DNA from: Lepas anatifera
Taxonomy: Eukaryota > Arthropoda > Thecostraca > Lepadidae
Reading direction: 5' to 3'
NCBI GenBank assembly: GCA_034440635.1
Contig: JAOTON010001130.1
Coordinates: 972,001-1,036,000 of the forward strand
Length of the DNA stretch: 64,000 bases
The position numbers were made by a program, and so were the translations under genes. The notes beneath the pieces are model-generated. The model made no database searches and was not told the origin of the DNA. It was given only the letters and a program-made list of their open reading frames with translations. This document shows positions 11,605-21,433 of the stretch, piece by piece. The first letter of the stretch is position 1. The number at the start of each line of letters is the position of its first letter.

Positions 11605-12030
11605 TCACGTATCCCAAGTAGGCAGACATATTCCGACTGAAAAGAAACTTAAAAAATCTCCGAATGAGATGTAGGCAATGTGACCCTGAAGGGTTTTTGT
11701 TATCCAATCAGTGAGATCAAGTGAATATTGATAGGAGCTATCATAGGAGGCACCTCCGAAATAAACACAGGTCAAACCTCGCATTTGCTTTTCAACGTGA
11801 TCAAATGCAGGTTTGAATTTTATTCCTGCTTTTTCTCTTTGTAATTGGGCGTTAGTAAACTGAAATTCAACACAGATTGCAATATTTAACCGATGACTAG
11901 ATCCAGCCAAGTCCCACCCTCCAGATACCCTATAATTAATTGTTTGTGTATTTTTGCGACTATAACTCTTGTTAGGACCCTTAATTAGATGTAAATTATA
12001 AAACAACAGACCGTGGTTTCCTCCAGGCAT
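11605..12030 (-). CDS. Unrecognised 141-aa open reading frame
   Basis: A Met-initiated - strand frame of 141 residues rich in aromatic and beta-prone residues (for example NYRVSGGWDLAG and LTCVYFGGASYDSS), ending PTWDT-stop. It is longer than most chance frames here and is not explained by a visible repeat. I do not recognise a domain. It has no signal peptide or membrane segment. It could be an exon, an old element remnant or chance. Confidence 0.25.
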   Translation of the reverse strand: MPGGNHGLLFYNLHLIKGPNKSYSRKNTQTINYRVSGGWDLAGSSHRLNIAICVEFQFTNAQLQREKAGIKFKPAFDHVEKQMRGLTCVYFGGASYDSSYQYSLDLTDWITKTLQGHIAYISFGDFLSFFSVGICLPTWDT

Positions 12031-12778
12031 ACAACTTTCTTTTTGGATAATGTATAGCCGTAGTATTACCGTTGAATATAAACCGTTAAATATGTAATAT
12101 TAAATATGAAGGGATTATTCGAAAACATTCAAAATTGAAACGGAAACGGAAGCGAGAAATGTAAATACGAAGCAAATATTTTGTTTGGAAGATATATTTG
12201 TGTTCCTAGTGAAAACTACGGTATACAGCCAGCCACGTCTTGTTAATATAAGATGTTTTCATTTATGAGGAAACAGAAACGGAAGCGAAATAGTTCGACG
12301 CAAAATAAATTAACGTTAAATGATATTTTCCGTTTCTTTTGCAAAATGATAACGAGCTTGAGACAGGTCATTCACAACTGGAAACAGATTGAATTAACCC
12401 TGCACCACAACCCACCATGCGTGGTAGCCAAAACATTGAAAAATGACATGGTTATCTTCAGAACCCATGTACAGGGGGTTATCCGACCTTGGATACATAT
12501 AAATGTATGCTCATTAGATTTCCCATATTCCGAAGCACCTTTTGACATGCGGAGACCACAAGTTGTTAAGAAAGGTTATTTCTGTCACCCCCTACTCATA
12601 CCAGCTCAGGGGGCTCCATTCAAGCTCACGGCCTCAAGCTTAACCCAGGGACCTTAGAAGAGTTCAGGGCCCCATACCAGATCAGGGGCCCCAGTTAAGC
12701 AAAAGGGTACCCAGATTAGCTCAGGGCCCCAGCTAGGCTTAGGGGGTCCCAGGGTGGCTGATATAGAGTCTCAGAACA
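12031..12778. other. Intron A; ends in GC-rich repeat debris
   Basis: From about 12590 the sequence becomes a loose array of CAGGGGCCCC-AG units, related to the minisatellite at 16.4-20.8 kb. The 134-aa + frame at 12253-12657 runs into this array and looks accidental. Confidence 0.4.
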
Positions 12779-12930
12779 CAGTGGCGTAGCCAGGATTCGG
12801 CCAAGGAGGGGTCCGACTACCGTCGGGGGCCCTAGGCCGGGGGTCCCCTTAGTAACCGGGGCCCATCTCCTATATCTTTTGTATAGTATTGTAACATTCA
12901 CACGAAGGAAATTTTGTTGCGCCTTTTTAA
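12779..12930 (+). repeat. hAT-like dispersed repeat fragment
   Basis: It starts CAGTGGCGTAGCCAGGAT and matches the inverted sequence of 92-206 over about 110 bp. The terminus matches the hAT MITE type. No partner end was identified. Confidence 0.55.
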
Positions 12931-13146
12931 GCATTTATTCTTATTTTGTTTATAGCTCGATTTTTTCGATCCGACCAAGTGTTGGTAAACTAAGGTCACC
13001 AAATATTAAGGATGGCCCATACCTTATATGGTAGCGTGGCTATTATAACAGGTTTGTGCCATATTTCGGGAAGTTTAATGTTGATGCGCGCATGATGTTA
13101 CACCCGAGTCTACCTCAATTCACTCTGCTAATTAGACATGAAGTTA

Positions 13147-15707
13147 GGGGAGAGTGGGGTAAGATGCCCCATTGGGTAAGACGCCCCATCCCCTCTTTTG
13201 GCAATCCGGGCCACCACTGGTAAATAATATTGTTAGTGGTCGAAAGCAGAGACTTTGATTGTTTCTTGCACAAAAATTCAGTTCCCTCCTGTGAGTTGCG
13301 TGAAGCTGGTGGGTAAGTCTTTGTTTCGATGTTTTTCTAAGAAAAAAATTGCCCACGTAGGTTGCAGATATCTCGAAGAATATTGAATGCGTGGTTTGTT
13401 TGACTTCACATTACGAATGCTGGCATATTTAACTCATTAACTGAGTATTTCCCTTGAGTGAATTAATTGTGCGATCTTTACCATTCAGGTTTTATCATGT
13501 TTGGGTACTGATGGGAAAGATGCCCCCTCAACGAATGGGGAAAGATGCCCCATGGGCAACTTTCCCCGTGGAAAGGGGGCGTCTTTCCCCAGAGCAATAT
13601 AATGCCATTTGTGAGAGTAAACAAATATGTGCTAAACTTGGGATTAGTCCAAACCTTACCTACGGGCAGCGCCACGGAATTTTTACTGGGCGCTACGGAC
13701 CCTGGACTGGTGATGGTGGGGGGGGGACGTGAACTTGAAATTGACCGTCTTTGAAAAGCTATTGACCATGAAGCTCATGAACAAATTTACGTAGGTCAAC
13801 GTAGGTAGGTAATAGGGAGACAATAGAAACCTAGGTCGATTCCCAAAACTTGTCGGGAGGCGTCTTCACAGATTGACGAGTTTGGGGATCTGTCCTCCCG
13901 TTCCTGTCCTCTGCTTTCGGCGCGCATGACCGTACGTGTTAAATAAGAGCACACTTCAATCTGCCGCTTTCTGACTAACCTTTCCAATCGAAGGCCTTGC
14001 ACCTGAACCCAGGCCACTAACGCAAGGAATCCCATAACAGCCAAATTTTGTGGTTGGTGATCTCATTCGATAAAGCGAATCCCAGCTCAATCATTGAAAC
14101 CTTGAGACAATCATTTGGGAGTTCACCGGACCTGGCCTGATGACCCAACCGGAGCTGACCTCAAGGCGGTTTTAGATCAAACTGGTGTGGTGGAAGCACA
14201 AAGCAGTTAAATTGAAATAGACAAAACCGTAAAACATATTTTAAAACAAAACTGGCCAAAATCGGTCAATTTTGGACAATTAGGGAGGGGCTATGGCTGG
14301 ACTGTTTACCCTGGATTCGCCTATGAATGAGCTAGACCTGAAATGTTCCATATGGTTAATCCTGCAAAGCTCCGTACCTGATCTCTTACGTCGTCCCTGC
14401 ATTTGCCATCCCGGTAGCCCAGTTAGTAGAGCGTTGGACTTCGACCCGCTGCTCAGGAACATGCAGTGACAGTGCATACCCAAGCTTGGGATCGGTTCCC
14501 CTGAGACGCTCCGGCGCTCAATAGTTTACCCGACGTAGGTCGGCTGGCAGCTGACTGGTGAGAGGGTGACCTGAGCGGGGCGGCCGTCCCTGTGATTTGT
14601 GGGACGTTTAACTTTGGCTTTTAAATTAAATCTTCATCGCAGAAGTTGCTCGCTCCGATGGTAGGGCTAGCGACTTCGCGACAAGTCCATTGATGACTTT
14701 AGTGAGACTCCGACTCCAAAATCCGAACTTGCAACAACATGCATCTAAAAAAGGCTCTGGAAGGCAGACTTTTAAAGGGGTTCCGAAAGCAAAAATATCT
14801 AAAAAGACGTGGAAAGGCAGGCAAAAGCTGTTTAAGAAAGACAGTGGGCATGACGATACCAGATATCTCATTTGCGGAGTGAGTTTTGTTCTCTTGTGCA
14901 AAGAATGAATCGAGTGCACTGTCTGCGAAGGCTGGGCCTGTGCACATTGACGAGAAGGCTAAAGTGGCTGTGCGCCATAAATGATAGACTGGGAGCCAGT
15001 GATGGTTAGTGGGAGGAAGCTTCGAGTCGCCACAAGCTATTTTTTACTGTCTGAAGTGAATGTTTTTGTACTCAACAACTTCTGGCCAATCTTTCTTTTA
15101 AATTGAGGAAGCGAAACAAAGGGAACACAGAAAAGACAAGGTAGGGGATTAAGGGGAGGTTCTCAAAAACCTCGTACAAGTTTACCTGCTTCGTTTCGTA
15201 CTTTGTTGTTTGTGTGTTTGTGTGATTTTATATTACTTTCATAGTATGTTTTTATCCTTGGTTTTTATCGTTAGTTTTACGTAACTTTGTTTTATCATTT
15301 GACGTGGAAACGTGAAAACCACCAACATGTTTTGTCAATGTGTGTGGACGCTTTTAAATACATTCGGACTTCTGAATAATACTTCCATGATTATCAATGA
15401 AGCTAAGAACTACGAAAAAACTACTTCATCAACGATAGACCAAAATGGGGTAAGATGCCCAGGGGTGGGGCATCTTACCAAGCCCCAGGGGCATCTTACC
15501 CACCCCGTGGGGTAAGTCGCCCCTTTGCAAGCCTCTAGTAAAATCATAATAGTTAGAAAATATGAAAATTATCAGCAATTTCATCGACTCAATAAGGAAT
15601 ATAAATGATCATGCTACGGCTTGGCATCTAAACCAGCGCTGTTGCTACCGCGGTTATTTCATAATCCGGATTTCCCTAAACCCTGGGCATCTTTCCCCAC
15701 TCTCCCC
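13147..15707. mobile_element. Non-autonomous pogo-like DNA transposon (TA target duplication)
   Basis: The 2561-bp element is flanked by TA on both sides (13145-13146 and 15708-15709). The left end is GGGGAGAGTGGGGTAAGATG and the inverted right end differs by a single base over the same 20 positions. Extra copies of the GGGGTAAGATGCCCC word sit inside at about 13166-13192, 13513-13590 and 15447-15515, often as facing pairs. There is no transposase frame inside. The organisation (paired GGGTAA...GCCC words at the end, TA target) mirrors the transposase-bearing element at 57205-60523. It also contains a tRNA-like SINE at 14409. Confidence 0.8.
14405..14640 (+). mobile_element. Possible tRNA-derived SINE
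   Basis: GGTAGCCCAGTTAGTAGAGC at 14413 is a good tRNA/RNA polymerase III A-box context. A weaker B-box-like GGATCGGTTCC follows about 70 bp later. The body then runs to a T-rich/A-rich tail near 14610-14632. A functional tRNA is excluded because the cloverleaf does not form and the A-to-B distance is too long. Confidence 0.45.
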
Positions 15708-15709
15708 TA

Positions 15710-16399
15710 CTGAAGGTCAGTCGTTTTGAGTACGTAGAAATTGTCTTCTACGGGAAATGATTAGCAATTATTTCCCGGTGTCAAATCCATGAACTCTTTA
15801 ATCAGGAAATTTCAAAAGAAACGAAAAAAACTAAAAAAATACAAAGGATATGATAGTGTGTCCCGAACGTTACATGACCTCTATTCCGTCGACAGATCCT
15901 GTTGAGATCCAGTTATTTTCTTACCCTTGCTATCTTGTAAACGAGCAAATTACCAAGAGAAAAGGCGCCTGAGATATCTATCGCCTTGGATCACTCTGTC
16001 ATTGTTATTTACAACCTTTCATACCAATTTTTCTTTTGAGGATTATGCTCATCGTTTTCTGTCATTACCCTTGTGTGTCTGGTTTCCTACGAAAATATTT
16101 GCAAGTTGCTTATTTCAGATTATTTAGGAATATAGTTATTGGTGTTAAGCTAATAGATTAAAAATTGACTGCAGTGCCAAATTCCCTGTTCGATTTGCTC
16201 TTATGGTAAAATTTGATTATTTTTGCCTTTCCTTCGGTAATGGTGCCTGATGGACATGTCTTAATTTGTCTTTTCTTAGTACGCAATAGGGGTAGATACA
16301 TTTTTCCGAGGCATATGATTTTGAAATTTTTATTCGAGCTCTGGGGGCATCTAAGACCAACACTTGGCGGCACTCACAAAGCTAATTTTCGGCCGCTCT
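15710..16399. other. Intron A; AT-rich, nothing recognised
   Basis: No repeats or coding frames that I can support. Confidence 0.4.
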
Positions 16400-16900
16400 C
16401 CTGATTAGATCTCAGGGGGTCTCTGAGACCGATTCACGGCGCCTCTTGATCAAAGCTGGGGGCCCCTGAGAATCTTTCGGGGCTCCTGAGATTAGTTTTC
16501 GGCCGCACCTCTCAGACTAATTATTGCCCCCCCCAGATTTACTCTGGAGGGGGCTGAGACTGACTATCGTGGCCATCCAGATTAGCTCTTGGGGTCCCCT
16601 GAGGCTGTCTTTGGGGTGGGGGAGGGGGACTGGGAATGACTTCCAACAGCCCTCTGAGACTTACTCTAGGGCGCTCCTGAGACAAACACCCGGGGGGGGG
16701 GTGGAATCACCTCTGAGACTGAGTCTTTGGCGTTCCTGAGACTGACTCTCGGAGGCCCCCTGAAATAGACTTTTCTGAGGCCCTGAGAACCACTCTCTGG
16801 GGCCCCTGAGACTAGCTCGGCCCCCTCCCCTGAGACAGACTCCCGGGGCCCCTGATACCGACTTTTGGGCCCCCGGAGACCAACCCTCTGGGGGCAGTGT
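16400..16900. repeat. GC-rich minisatellite block 1
   Basis: Degenerate tandem units of about 20-24 bp built on GGGGCCCCTGAGAC-GACTCT. It is the same family as 19080-20830 but more diverged. Overlapping open frames on both strands are by-products of the repeat. Confidence 0.65.
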
Positions 16901-18540
16901 CCCAAAACCTGGGGTGCTGGGTGCAGAACGACACCCAGTCAAGCAGAATTTTCCACTCACTTTTATATATTTTTGCTGAATTTTCCCCTCACTTCCAACA
17001 ATACTTACTACTATTTAATTTTACTCAGCAATACTTACTACAAAGGCCAGTTCCATTACCTCCTCTACCAACGTCCTCTGGAAAAAGAGAGCAGCAGAAT
17101 CGACTAAGAGATCACCAAATTAACTCGGCTCTTATGCGCTTATCTGGCTTTTCTGCAAGAGAATCTGGCGATTTCTATTTTTCTAGCCAATTATACCTGG
17201 CATCCTTATATCCACCGATTTCAGTGGAACAACTGAATCGAAATTCTGGCGCGGGCAAGACGCTCAGTGCCCCTGCCCCACCGGAGAAAGTTCCAATAGG
17301 TGAACGCCGCCACTAAATTCCACCACTCGCAAAATTGGTGAGTGGAAAATTAGACACCCTAGCCTTGTGTTGCCAAAAAAAGCTGACCGCTTTGAAAGAT
17401 ACATTTCTGGAAAGCAGTTTATTTGTGCACATGACTTCTAGGCTTACGTCCTTGAAAATTTGTTTTTGTATTTTTGGTACCGAGAATAGTGAAAAACCAT
17501 TTTTGGTCGTCTTGTTGTTAAAAGCAATTATCTTGAAATTTGTATGCTAAGCAGCATATTTTTTACATTGTATGGTAGAAAATTGACCATTTATTTCGAA
17601 GAAAATAATTTTTATCCATATCAGCCCTTCATTGCTGCGTCCACGCCTTGTGACACCCAAATCCACTCACGACACCCTACGACACCCTATGCATAAATAC
17701 GCTGATATTCAAGTTCAACTGAAAGTGTCCGGTACTTGAATACATTGAAACTCTACATTTTCATGAAATAATTTTTTTGGGCAACAAGAATGCATCCAGT
17801 TACCCTTCAAACATCGGCACTTTTTGTATGGCTGGTCTACGGCGTGGACTTACGAAATCGCCGTCTTTACATCTAGTAAATAAAAGCGGCATCTTTAGGC
17901 TTTTGAAAGGCCGGTTTCATATTCGTTATTGACAAAACATTGTTAGTCTTCATCTTGGTGTGCTTTTAGTTGTATAATTTCCTAGTCTATAATGATTTAG
18001 AAAATCAATTTAGAGCAATTTTTGAAATGCAAATTATGTTGCTCATGCGACCGGCAAGCGTAGAGCGATCAGAAATTTAAATTAGTAGTCGCTCTGACGC
18101 TGTCGCAAGCCACCGCGCCTGGCTGATTGTAGACGAAAGGAAGAAACAACACAGAAAGGAGGCTGTAGCTTCGATTAGATATTGATAGAAAGCAGCATAT
18201 TCATATGAAGGTGAGCATATATGTGAAAAGAAGCAGGGGAATTGACAGGTAAAGAAAAGAAACTTTTAGCAAGAGTCTGGAAGAGTTTATTGCCATGATA
18301 GAAAGTTTGTAGTTTCGTTTGGGTTAGTTAGGTGTAAACCAAGGCTCTACTGGGCCCTAGCATAGGTGTATGCAAGGTGCAGTGATTAAGGTCAGGAGTG
18401 GTCTCCAAAATTCCGATAACTATAGGTATAGGTATACGAGGGGCGTTGTCCCAGACAGAAAAACTATACAGTGTATGCTTAGATAATTAATTTTGGCACT
18501 AGTTATTGCATGAAAAATCCCTTTTCATTTTTTACCACCT
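16901..18540. other. Intron A; weak foldback traces, no gene
   Basis: AATTTTCCACTCAC (16950) and its inverted form GTGAGTGGAAAATT (17338) recur, and again near 19015-19053. These are followed by ACACCCTA, similar to the terminus of the foldback element at 36859. A complete element could not be defined. The rest is AT-rich. Confidence 0.35.
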
Positions 18541-18760
18541 GCCGATCTCGGAGGCCCCTCTGCAGAGTTGGTCTAAGGGGTCCTGATATTTCGTCTCAGG
18601 GCCCTTTAGAGCTGGTTGTGTGGGAGAGGAGAGGAGGGGCACAAGAGTTGGTCTAGGGACGCCCCCAAGAGTTGATCTTCCTCCCACAAATGTTAGTGTT
18701 GGTGGCTCCCAGAGTTCTTTCCCCGAAGGTTGGTCTCAGAAGCCCCCGAAAGCTTTTTAT
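18541..18760. repeat. GC-rich minisatellite block 2
   Basis: A short, strongly diverged run of the GGGGCCCC-GAG-TTGGTCT type units, related to the larger block that follows. Confidence 0.45.
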
Positions 18761-19079
18761 TTGTGGCAATTCACCCAATTCCTTAAAAAATGAAGACTGC
18801 ATCAGGGGTTTCAGTTGATAAAGATTTACCTGCTTAACCCAAATTTTTCACATGGTAATGGTCAAACAATGCTGCTTGGGGACGATTAAAAATATTTACT
18901 TTGAGAAAATTAAAGGAAATATCCATCCCTCAGTTCAAACAAGGGCTCTGTGAGTTTACCACCTGAGTACTTGAATTGGAAATTTTTACTCCGCCATACA
19001 TTTTGGGAGGAATTTTCCACTCACTCGCCATACATTCCGAGCTGAATTTTCCACTCGACACCCTAGCGCAAACCTACTT

Positions 19080-20830
19080 TGGTCACTGTCTGGGGGCCCC
19101 CGAAATCTGTTTTCGGGGGGCCTTGAGACTGACTCTCAGGGCGGGGGCCTTGAGGCCGACTCGGGACGCCCTGAGAACGAATCTTCAAGGGCCCCTGAGA
19201 CTGACTCTGGGGGCCCCGTGATCAGAGAATCCTTTGCAGTGATTCAGATTGGCCCAAGGAGGGTCTGCGGACGCCTAGGGCCCCCTTGGCTACACCACTG
19301 CATCCACACTTTCGGGGGCCCTCCGAAATCACCATTTGGAGGCCTTAAAATAATTTCTCCCCCAGACCAATACTCTGGAGCCCCTTGGTGCTGATGCCCG
19401 GGGGCTTCTAAGACCAAGCTCGGGGTCCCACTAAGATCAGGCTCAGGGGCACTCTTAGACCCATGCTTGCGCTTTTCTCAGGAGTAACTTGACACCGATG
19501 TTCCGGGGCCCTCAAGATCAATACTTCGAGTCCCTCCCCCGAGACTAATGTTCGGTACTCTGGAGTCCCTCAATGCCAATACTCGGGGGTCCTGAACCCA
19601 GGCCTGGGGGCCCCTGAGACCAAACTCTGCGTCCATGAGGTCAATGCTCGTGCCTCACTCATGAGTCCCTCGATATCAATAGTCGGGTGCACCCCGAGGG
19701 GGGCCCTGAACCCCTGAGACCAAGCTCGGAGGCCCCTGAGACCAAGCTTGAGGGGACCCTGAGACCAAGCTCGGGGGTTCCCTGAGACCAAGCTCGAGAC
19801 CCCGTGAGACCAAGTTCGAAAGGCCCATGAGACCAAACATCGAAAGGTTCATGAGACCAAGCTTGCCCCCCCCTGAGACCAAGCTCGATTGTCTCCTGAG
19901 ACCAAGTTTGGGGCCCCTGAGACCAAGCTCAGGGGCCCCTGAGATCAATGTTCGGTATTCCAGAGCCCTCGATACCGATGATCGGGGGCCCCCTGAGACC
20001 AAGCTCAGGGGTCCCCTGAGACCACGCCCCGGGGGGGCCCTGAGACCAAGCTCTGGGGCACCCTGAGACCAAAATCGAAAGGCCCGTGAGACCAAGATCG
20101 AAAGGTCCGTGGGTCCGAGCTCAGGGGGACCCCGAGATCAATGTTCGGTACTCTGGAGCTCTCGATACCGATGATCAGGGGCCCCTGAGACCAAGTTCGG
20201 GGGTCCCCTGAGACCAAGCTCGGGCGTTCCCTGAGACCAAGCTCGGAGGGCCCCTGTCACCAAGCTTGGGGCCCCTGAGACAAAGCTCGAGGGGCGCTGA
20301 GACCAAGCTCGGGAGCCCCTGAGACCAAGATCAGGGGCCCCCGAGACCAATGCCGATGTTTTCCAGTGCGTACGGTCAGCCTTATGCATCCGATACCCTC
20401 GGATGCCCCCCTGAGACCAAGCTCGAGGGCCGCCTGACACTAAGCTCGGGGAGAGGGGGGGCCTGAGACCAAGCTTGGGGGCACCCCTGAGACCAAGCTC
20501 GGGGGTTCCCTGAGACCAAGCGCGGGCCCCTGAAACCAGGCTCGGGGCCCCTGAGACCAAAATCGAAAGGCCCGTGAGACCAAGATCGAAAGGCCCGTGA
20601 GACCGAGCTCAGGGGAGGGGCCCTGAGACCAAGCTCGGGGCCCTGAGGCCAAGCTCGGGACCCCTTGAGACTGAACCTAAGGGTCCTCCAAGATCAATAT
20701 TCGGTATTCTGGACCCTTCGATACCGATTATCTGAGGTCTCCTGAGACCAAGCTCGGGAGGGCCCCCGAGACCAAGCTCAGGGGGCCCCGAGATCAATGG
20801 TCGTGTTTTTAGTGCATAAGGTCAGCCCAA
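19080..20830. repeat. GC-rich 21-bp minisatellite, main block
   Basis: Dozens of units close to GGGGCCCCTGAGACCAAGCTC. Most are about 21 bp, hence open in several frames as seven-residue repeats (for example AWSQGPP and ELGLRGP). A longer order is visible: the words GATCAATGTTCGGTA and CGATACCGATGATC return every few hundred bases (19946, 20132, 20692), so higher-order units exist. The block is bounded by hAT-like ends at 19230-19297 and 20820-20877. Confidence 0.8.
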
Positions 20831-20877
20831 GGGGGTCCGCGGACCCCAGAGACCCCCTCCCCTGGCTACGCCACTGT
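20820..20877 (-). repeat. hAT-like repeat end
   Basis: On the - strand it starts CAGTGGCGTAGCCAGGGG and runs into the minisatellite. A second such end is at 19230-19297. The minisatellite may have expanded inside members of this repeat family. Confidence 0.45.
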
Positions 20878-21056
20878 CAGAACATCTCAAGGGGCCCATT
20901 CAAGCCCAGTGGTCAGTGGCTGTAAAGCCTTATAGGGGGTCTCAGACCATCTCAGGGGCTCTCAGTTCAACACAGAGGCCAATATTAGCTCTGATGACCA
21001 GATAAGCTTAAGGGCCCGGATCATCCAGGGGCCCCTTGTCGGCATATATGCTGTGT

Positions 21057-21320
21057 TGCTGTGTTTCCTCTATGAGCCGAGTTAAGCGATTCCTTTTGTC
21101 CTCAGGGAGCCAAGTCATGTGATGCTGTGTATCCTCTATGATCCGAGTTACGTGATTCCCTTTGTCCTTAGGGAACGGGGTCATGTAATGCTGTGTTTCC
21201 TCTATGAGCTGAGTTACGTGATCCCCTTTGTCCTCAAGGAGCCGAGTCATGTGATGCTGTGTTTCCTCAATGAATCGTGCCACGTGATTCCCTTTGTCCT
21301 CAGGGAACCGAGTCACATGA
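21057..21320 (+). repeat. 66-bp tandem repeat containing a splice acceptor
   Basis: Four copies of exactly 66 bp start at 21057, 21123, 21189 and 21255. Each contains a pyrimidine tract and a CAG/TAG/AAG, as in CTTTGTCCTCAGGGA. Because 66 is a multiple of three and the transporter frame has no stop after the first acceptor, each unit can be read in frame as 22 hydrophobic residues. The last unit supplies the predicted acceptor of the next exon. Confidence 0.85.
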
Positions 21321-21433
21321 TGCCAGGGCCGGCGCGGGGGTTCCTGTCACTGTATTCTCTGCACTGGATGACAGAGCTGATGTGGAGGGCGTGCAGGAAT
21401 CGGCTCACCCCGGAGCATATCTGGACTTTGCAG
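21304..21433 (+). CDS. ABCC5: ABCC5-like transporter, exon B
   Basis: The acceptor is TTTGTCCTCAG at 21293-21303. The first base G completes the AA left by exon A. The donor is CAG|GTCAGC at 21434, phase 0. It encodes about 43 residues ending GFLSLYSLHWMTELMWRA, then RLTPEHIWTLQ. The L--L-WM--LMW-A-R--LT-E-IW-L pattern is the conserved ABCC segment just before the first transmembrane helix (the A-FSC-TFSW-S--...E-VW-L region of ABCC proteins). An upstream acceptor at 21105, or other copies in the 66-bp repeat, would add up to three 22-residue units without a frameshift. The residues before GFLS come from the repeat and do not look ancestral. Confidence 0.75.

Noticed and set aside
14405..14520. 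tRNA gene
   Set aside because: It has A-box-like and weak B-box-like words, but the spacing is too long and no cloverleaf forms; a SINE is more likely.
17330..19070. Element bounded by the ACACCCTA words at 17353 and 19059
   Set aside because: Both ends point the same way and no inverted partner or target duplication was found.
19570..20797. Several 70-140 aa frames with GLRGP/AWSQG repeats
   Set aside because: Products of a 21-bp minisatellite; unit length divisible by three keeps frames open. No start context or conserved domain.
19600..20800. CRISPR-like array of short regular repeats
   Set aside because: There are no unique spacers of constant length; units are contiguous in a eukaryotic intron.
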